Source: Streptomyces sp. SAI-135 (GTDB lineage: Bacteria; Actinomycetota; Actinomycetes; Streptomycetales; Streptomycetaceae). From it: a stretch of DNA of 64,000 nucleotides. The notes beneath the pieces are model-generated. The model saw only the letters and a program-made list of their open reading frames with translations. It searched no databases and was not told where the DNA came from. The position numbers and the translations under genes were made by a program. The DNA is taken from contig NZ_JARXYP010000002.1 in NCBI RefSeq assembly GCF_029893805.1, forward strand, positions 2,418,001 through 2,482,000, written 5' to 3'. Each line of letters begins with the position of its first letter. Position 1 is the first letter of the stretch. Below are positions 62,034-64,000 of this stretch, one piece after another.

Positions 62034-62690
62034 ATGACGTACAGCGGACAGGTGACGGTCGGCGGGCCCGCCGACGTGCACGAGCTCAAGGACCTGATGA
62101 TCACCAAGATCGCGGTCGGCCCGATGGAGAACAACGCCTATCTGCTGCGCTGCCGGGCCACCGACGAGCAACTGCTGATCGACGCCGCCAACGAGGCGGA
62201 GACCCTGCTGGGCATGATCGGTGACGACGGCATCGCGTCCGTCGTCACCACGCACCAGCACGGCGACCACTGGCAGGCACTCGCGGCGGTCGTCGCGGCC
62301 ACGCGCGCGCGTACGTACGCCGGCCGGGACGACGCCGAGGGCATCCCCGTGCCCACCGACGTCCTGGTCGACGACGGCGACGTCATCCGCGTGGGCCAGG
62401 TGGAGCTCACCGCGCGCCACCTGGTCGGGCACACACCGGGCTCGATCGCCCTCGTCTACGACGACCCGCACGGGCATCCCCATGTGTTCACGGGGGACTG
62501 CCTGTTCCCGGGAGGTGTGGGCAACACCCGCAAGAACCCTGAGGCGTTCGCCAGTCTGATCCACGACGTCGAGACGAAGATCTTCGACGTGCTGCCGGAC
62601 GAGACCTGGGTGTACCCGGGACACGGCAACGACACGACGCTGGGCGCGGAGCGGCCGCAGCTGCCGGAGTGGCGCGCTCGGGGGTGGTGA
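62034..62690 (+). CDS. Metallo-beta-lactamase-fold hydrolase (glyoxalase II-like)
   Basis: 218 aa. The metal-binding motif HxHxDH is in TTHQHGDHWQ (His74, His76, Asp78, His79). Further ligands lie in HLVGHTPGSIALVY, FTGDCLFPGGVGNT and WVYPGHGNDTT. The fold is that of hydroxyacylglutathione hydrolases, which in mycothiol producers may act on mycothiol thioesters. It follows the isomerase by 9 bp, so the two may act on related thiol chemistry. Confidence 0.92.
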   Translation: MTYSGQVTVGGPADVHELKDLMITKIAVGPMENNAYLLRCRATDEQLLIDAANEAETLLGMIGDDGIASVVTTHQHGDHWQALAAVVAATRARTYAGRDDAEGIPVPTDVLVDDGDVIRVGQVELTARHLVGHTPGSIALVYDDPHGHPHVFTGDCLFPGGVGNTRKNPEAFASLIHDVETKIFDVLPDETWVYPGHGNDTTLGAERPQLPEWRARGW

Positions 62691-62695
62691 ACTCC

Positions 62696-62723
62696 GGGGC
62701 GCGCAAGAGACATTGCGCGCCCC
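62696..62723 (+). terminator. Terminator of the hydrolase gene
   Basis: A perfect 11-bp stem GGGGCGCGCAA (62696-62706) / TTGCGCGCCCC (62713-62723) with a 6-nt loop, starting 5 nt after the stop codon. Confidence 0.88.
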
Positions 62724-62980
62724 GTGTGAACTCTTCGCACACGCCGGTGTCACGCACGCGCTCCCGGCGTACATGGTTGCGCAGTCAACTGGAAGCAGCC
62801 CCGCACAGGATGACGGCTCCTGCGCGGTACGGGCCGCCGGTCTTTCATCCCCGCCCTCGACCGGCGGCCCCGGCCGTCTGTCCGAAAACTGTTCACAGGA
62901 ATGCAACACCCGTTCCCAATATGCGGACGATTGCCGTCGTGACCTCGACAAACGGGACAGTGGACTGTCACTCTCCCGCC
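62724..62980. other. Intergenic region before the amino-acid binding protein
   Basis: About 257 bp with no gene. GTGTG and CACAC (62724-62742) form a small inverted repeat right after the terminator. The stretch includes the relatively AT-rich piece TTCCCAATATGCGG near 62915-62928 and presumably the transporter promoter, but no convincing -35/-10 pair was found. Confidence 0.35.
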
Positions 62981-63865
62981 ATGCACCTCGCCCCTCGCGC
63001 ACTGCGCCGCGCCGTCGCCGCGGCATCCATAGCCCTGCTCGCCACCGCTGTCGGCTGTGCTCCGCAGCCCGACGACGACGCGAACGCCAAGGCCTCGGGG
63101 TCGGCCGGAACCACCTGTGCCAAGGGCAAGTTGGACACCAAGGCCGCCGGCAAGCTCACGATCGCCACCGACGAGCCGGCGTACGAGCCCTGGTTCAAGG
63201 ACGACAAGCCCGCGAACGGCAAGGGCTTCGAGTCGGCGGTCGCCTACGCCGTGGCGCAGCAGCTCGGCTACGACAAGAGCGCCGTCGTCTGGCAGAGCGT
63301 CCCCTTCAACAAGGCTTTCGCACCCGGGGAGAAGACCTTCGACTTCGACATCAACCAGGTGTCGATCAGCGCCGAGCGCAAGAAGGCCGTGGACTTCTCG
63401 TCCGGCTACTACGACGTGCGCCAGGCCGTCATCGCGCTGAAGGGCACCAAGGCCGCCAAGGCGACGGGCATCGCCGACCTGAAGAACCTCAAGCTCGGCG
63501 CCCAGGTCGGCACGACGAGCCTGAACTACATCCAGGACGTGGTGAAGCCGACGCGGGAGGCCGCCGCGTACGCCAAGAACGACCAGGCCAAGTCCGCCCT
63601 GGAGAACAAGCAGGTGGACGCCGTCGTCGTCGACCTGCCGACCGCCTTCTACATCACCGCGGCCGAGGTGACGGACGGCACGATCGTCGGGCAGTTCGAG
63701 AACCAGGGCGCCACGCCCGAGCAGTTCGGGCTCGTGCTCGACAAGGGCAGCGCGCTCACGTCCTGCGTGACGGCCGCCGTGGACGCGCTGCGCAAGGACG
63801 GCACGCTCGGCAGGCTGGAGCAGCAGTGGCTTTCGGACGCCGTCGACGCCCCGGTCCTCAAGTGA
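62981..63865 (+). CDS. Amino-acid ABC transporter substrate-binding lipoprotein
   Basis: 294 aa from ATG 62981. The lipobox is LLATAVGC with Cys26. The family-3 binding-protein pattern is clear: GKLTIATDEPAYEPWF, NGKGFESAVAYAVAQQLGY, FDFDINQVSISAERKKAVDF, LKLGAQVGTTSLNYI and KQVDAVVVDLPTAFYI. These usually bind polar amino acids such as glutamate or glutamine. A longer open frame begins upstream at 62669, but the 62981 start gives a proper signal peptide. The permease gene overlaps its stop. Confidence 0.9.
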   Translation: MHLAPRALRRAVAAASIALLATAVGCAPQPDDDANAKASGSAGTTCAKGKLDTKAAGKLTIATDEPAYEPWFKDDKPANGKGFESAVAYAVAQQLGYDKSAVVWQSVPFNKAFAPGEKTFDFDINQVSISAERKKAVDFSSGYYDVRQAVIALKGTKAAKATGIADLKNLKLGAQVGTTSLNYIQDVVKPTREAAAYAKNDQAKSALENKQVDAVVVDLPTAFYITAAEVTDGTIVGQFENQGATPEQFGLVLDKGSALTSCVTAAVDALRKDGTLGRLEQQWLSDAVDAPVLK

Positions 63866-64000
63866 CGCTCACCAAGGACGAGGCCGGCCCGCAGGACGCG
63901 GGCGACTCGTACGCGCCGTCGCAGCGGCGGATCGAGCGGGAGCGCCTCAAGCGTGCCCGCTCCCGCCGCGCCACGGCGATCGCCGCGGTCTCGACCCTGC
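63862..64000 (+). CDS. Amino-acid ABC transporter permease, N-terminal fragment
   Basis: 46 codons to the right edge: GTG start (GTGA overlap with the binding-protein stop), reading MTLTKDEAGPQDAGDSYAPS and then a basic region (RRIERERLKRARSRRATAI) leading into a hydrophobic segment (AAVSTL). This cytoplasmic head before TM1 is usual for streptomycete amino-acid permeases. Identity rests mainly on context. Confidence 0.7.
   Translation, partial: MTLTKDEAGPQDAGDSYAPSQRRIERERLKRARSRRATAIAAVSTL

Overview
The window looks like chromosome core from a high-GC actinomycete, almost certainly a Streptomyces. Supporting signs are very high third-position GC, frequent GTG and TTG starts, WhiA (sporulation control), mycothiol-type enzymes, a SufR-led suf operon, and a gene order that, from memory, follows the S. 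coelicolor dapD-suf-ctaA/B-tkt-zwf-pgi-gap-whiA-uvrC-uvrA stretch. No phage, plasmid, transposase, rRNA, tRNA or CRISPR was seen.

Layout. 1-3.1 kb: 5' part of dapD (minus), a 0.7-kb tandem-repeat array in its upstream region, a TetR/SMR efflux pair and a membrane-anchored AbfB-domain protein. 3.1-9.7 kb: minus-strand suf operon sufR-sufB-sufD-Rieske-sufC-sufS-sufU-sufT-like, nearly every junction overlapping by 1-4 nt. 9.8-17 kb: an AAC(3)-like acetyltransferase, a two-gene ABC exporter, heme A synthase ctaA, a nucleotidyltransferase, an amidohydrolase, a small conserved protein and heme O synthase ctaB. 17.4-24 kb: plus-strand pentose-phosphate operon tkt-tal-zwf-opcA-pgl. 24.2-31 kb: minus-strand oligosaccharide uptake operon (GH13 glucosidase, lipoprotein binding protein, MalF-like and MalG-like permeases, no ATPase) plus an orphan secreted binding protein, then a divergent padR-ABC-FtsX operon to 35 kb. 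35-41 kb: pgi, an rbpA paralogue, secG, tpiA, pgk, gap. 41-49.4 kb: a secreted M14 carboxypeptidase and the whiA-yvcK-rapZ-uvrC operon. 49.5-55.4 kb: a more variable signalling block (NarL-type regulator, frameshifted NIT/HAMP/PAS/GAF kinase, single-domain receiver, HTH regulator). 55.5-64 kb: lacI-fructokinase, uvrA, a mycothiol-dependent isomerase, a metallo-beta-lactamase-fold hydrolase, and the start of an amino-acid ABC transporter.

How it works together. The window carries most of central carbon metabolism: the oxidative and non-oxidative pentose-phosphate steps, glucose-6-phosphate isomerase and triose-phosphate glycolysis. It also holds Fe-S assembly and heme A/O synthesis for respiration, sugar import and breakdown, DNA excision repair (uvrC, uvrA) and the developmental regulator WhiA.

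Most unusual signals. (1) GC-rich tandem repeats have expanded in several unrelated places: a 58-bp array with palindromic cores upstream of dapD, a 39-bp array that inserts about 140 residues into the effector domain of a LacI regulator, an approximately 175-residue low-complexity insert in an FtsX-type permease, and small 9-bp and 18-bp arrays. (2) A MalF-like permease carries an approximately 150-residue extracellular insert where E. coli MalF has its P2 loop. (3) A TACCT-AAC-AGGTA-type operator occurs three times and links the sugar operon, the orphan binding protein and padR. (4) A predicted 20-residue peptide is encoded directly upstream of the frameshifted kinase.
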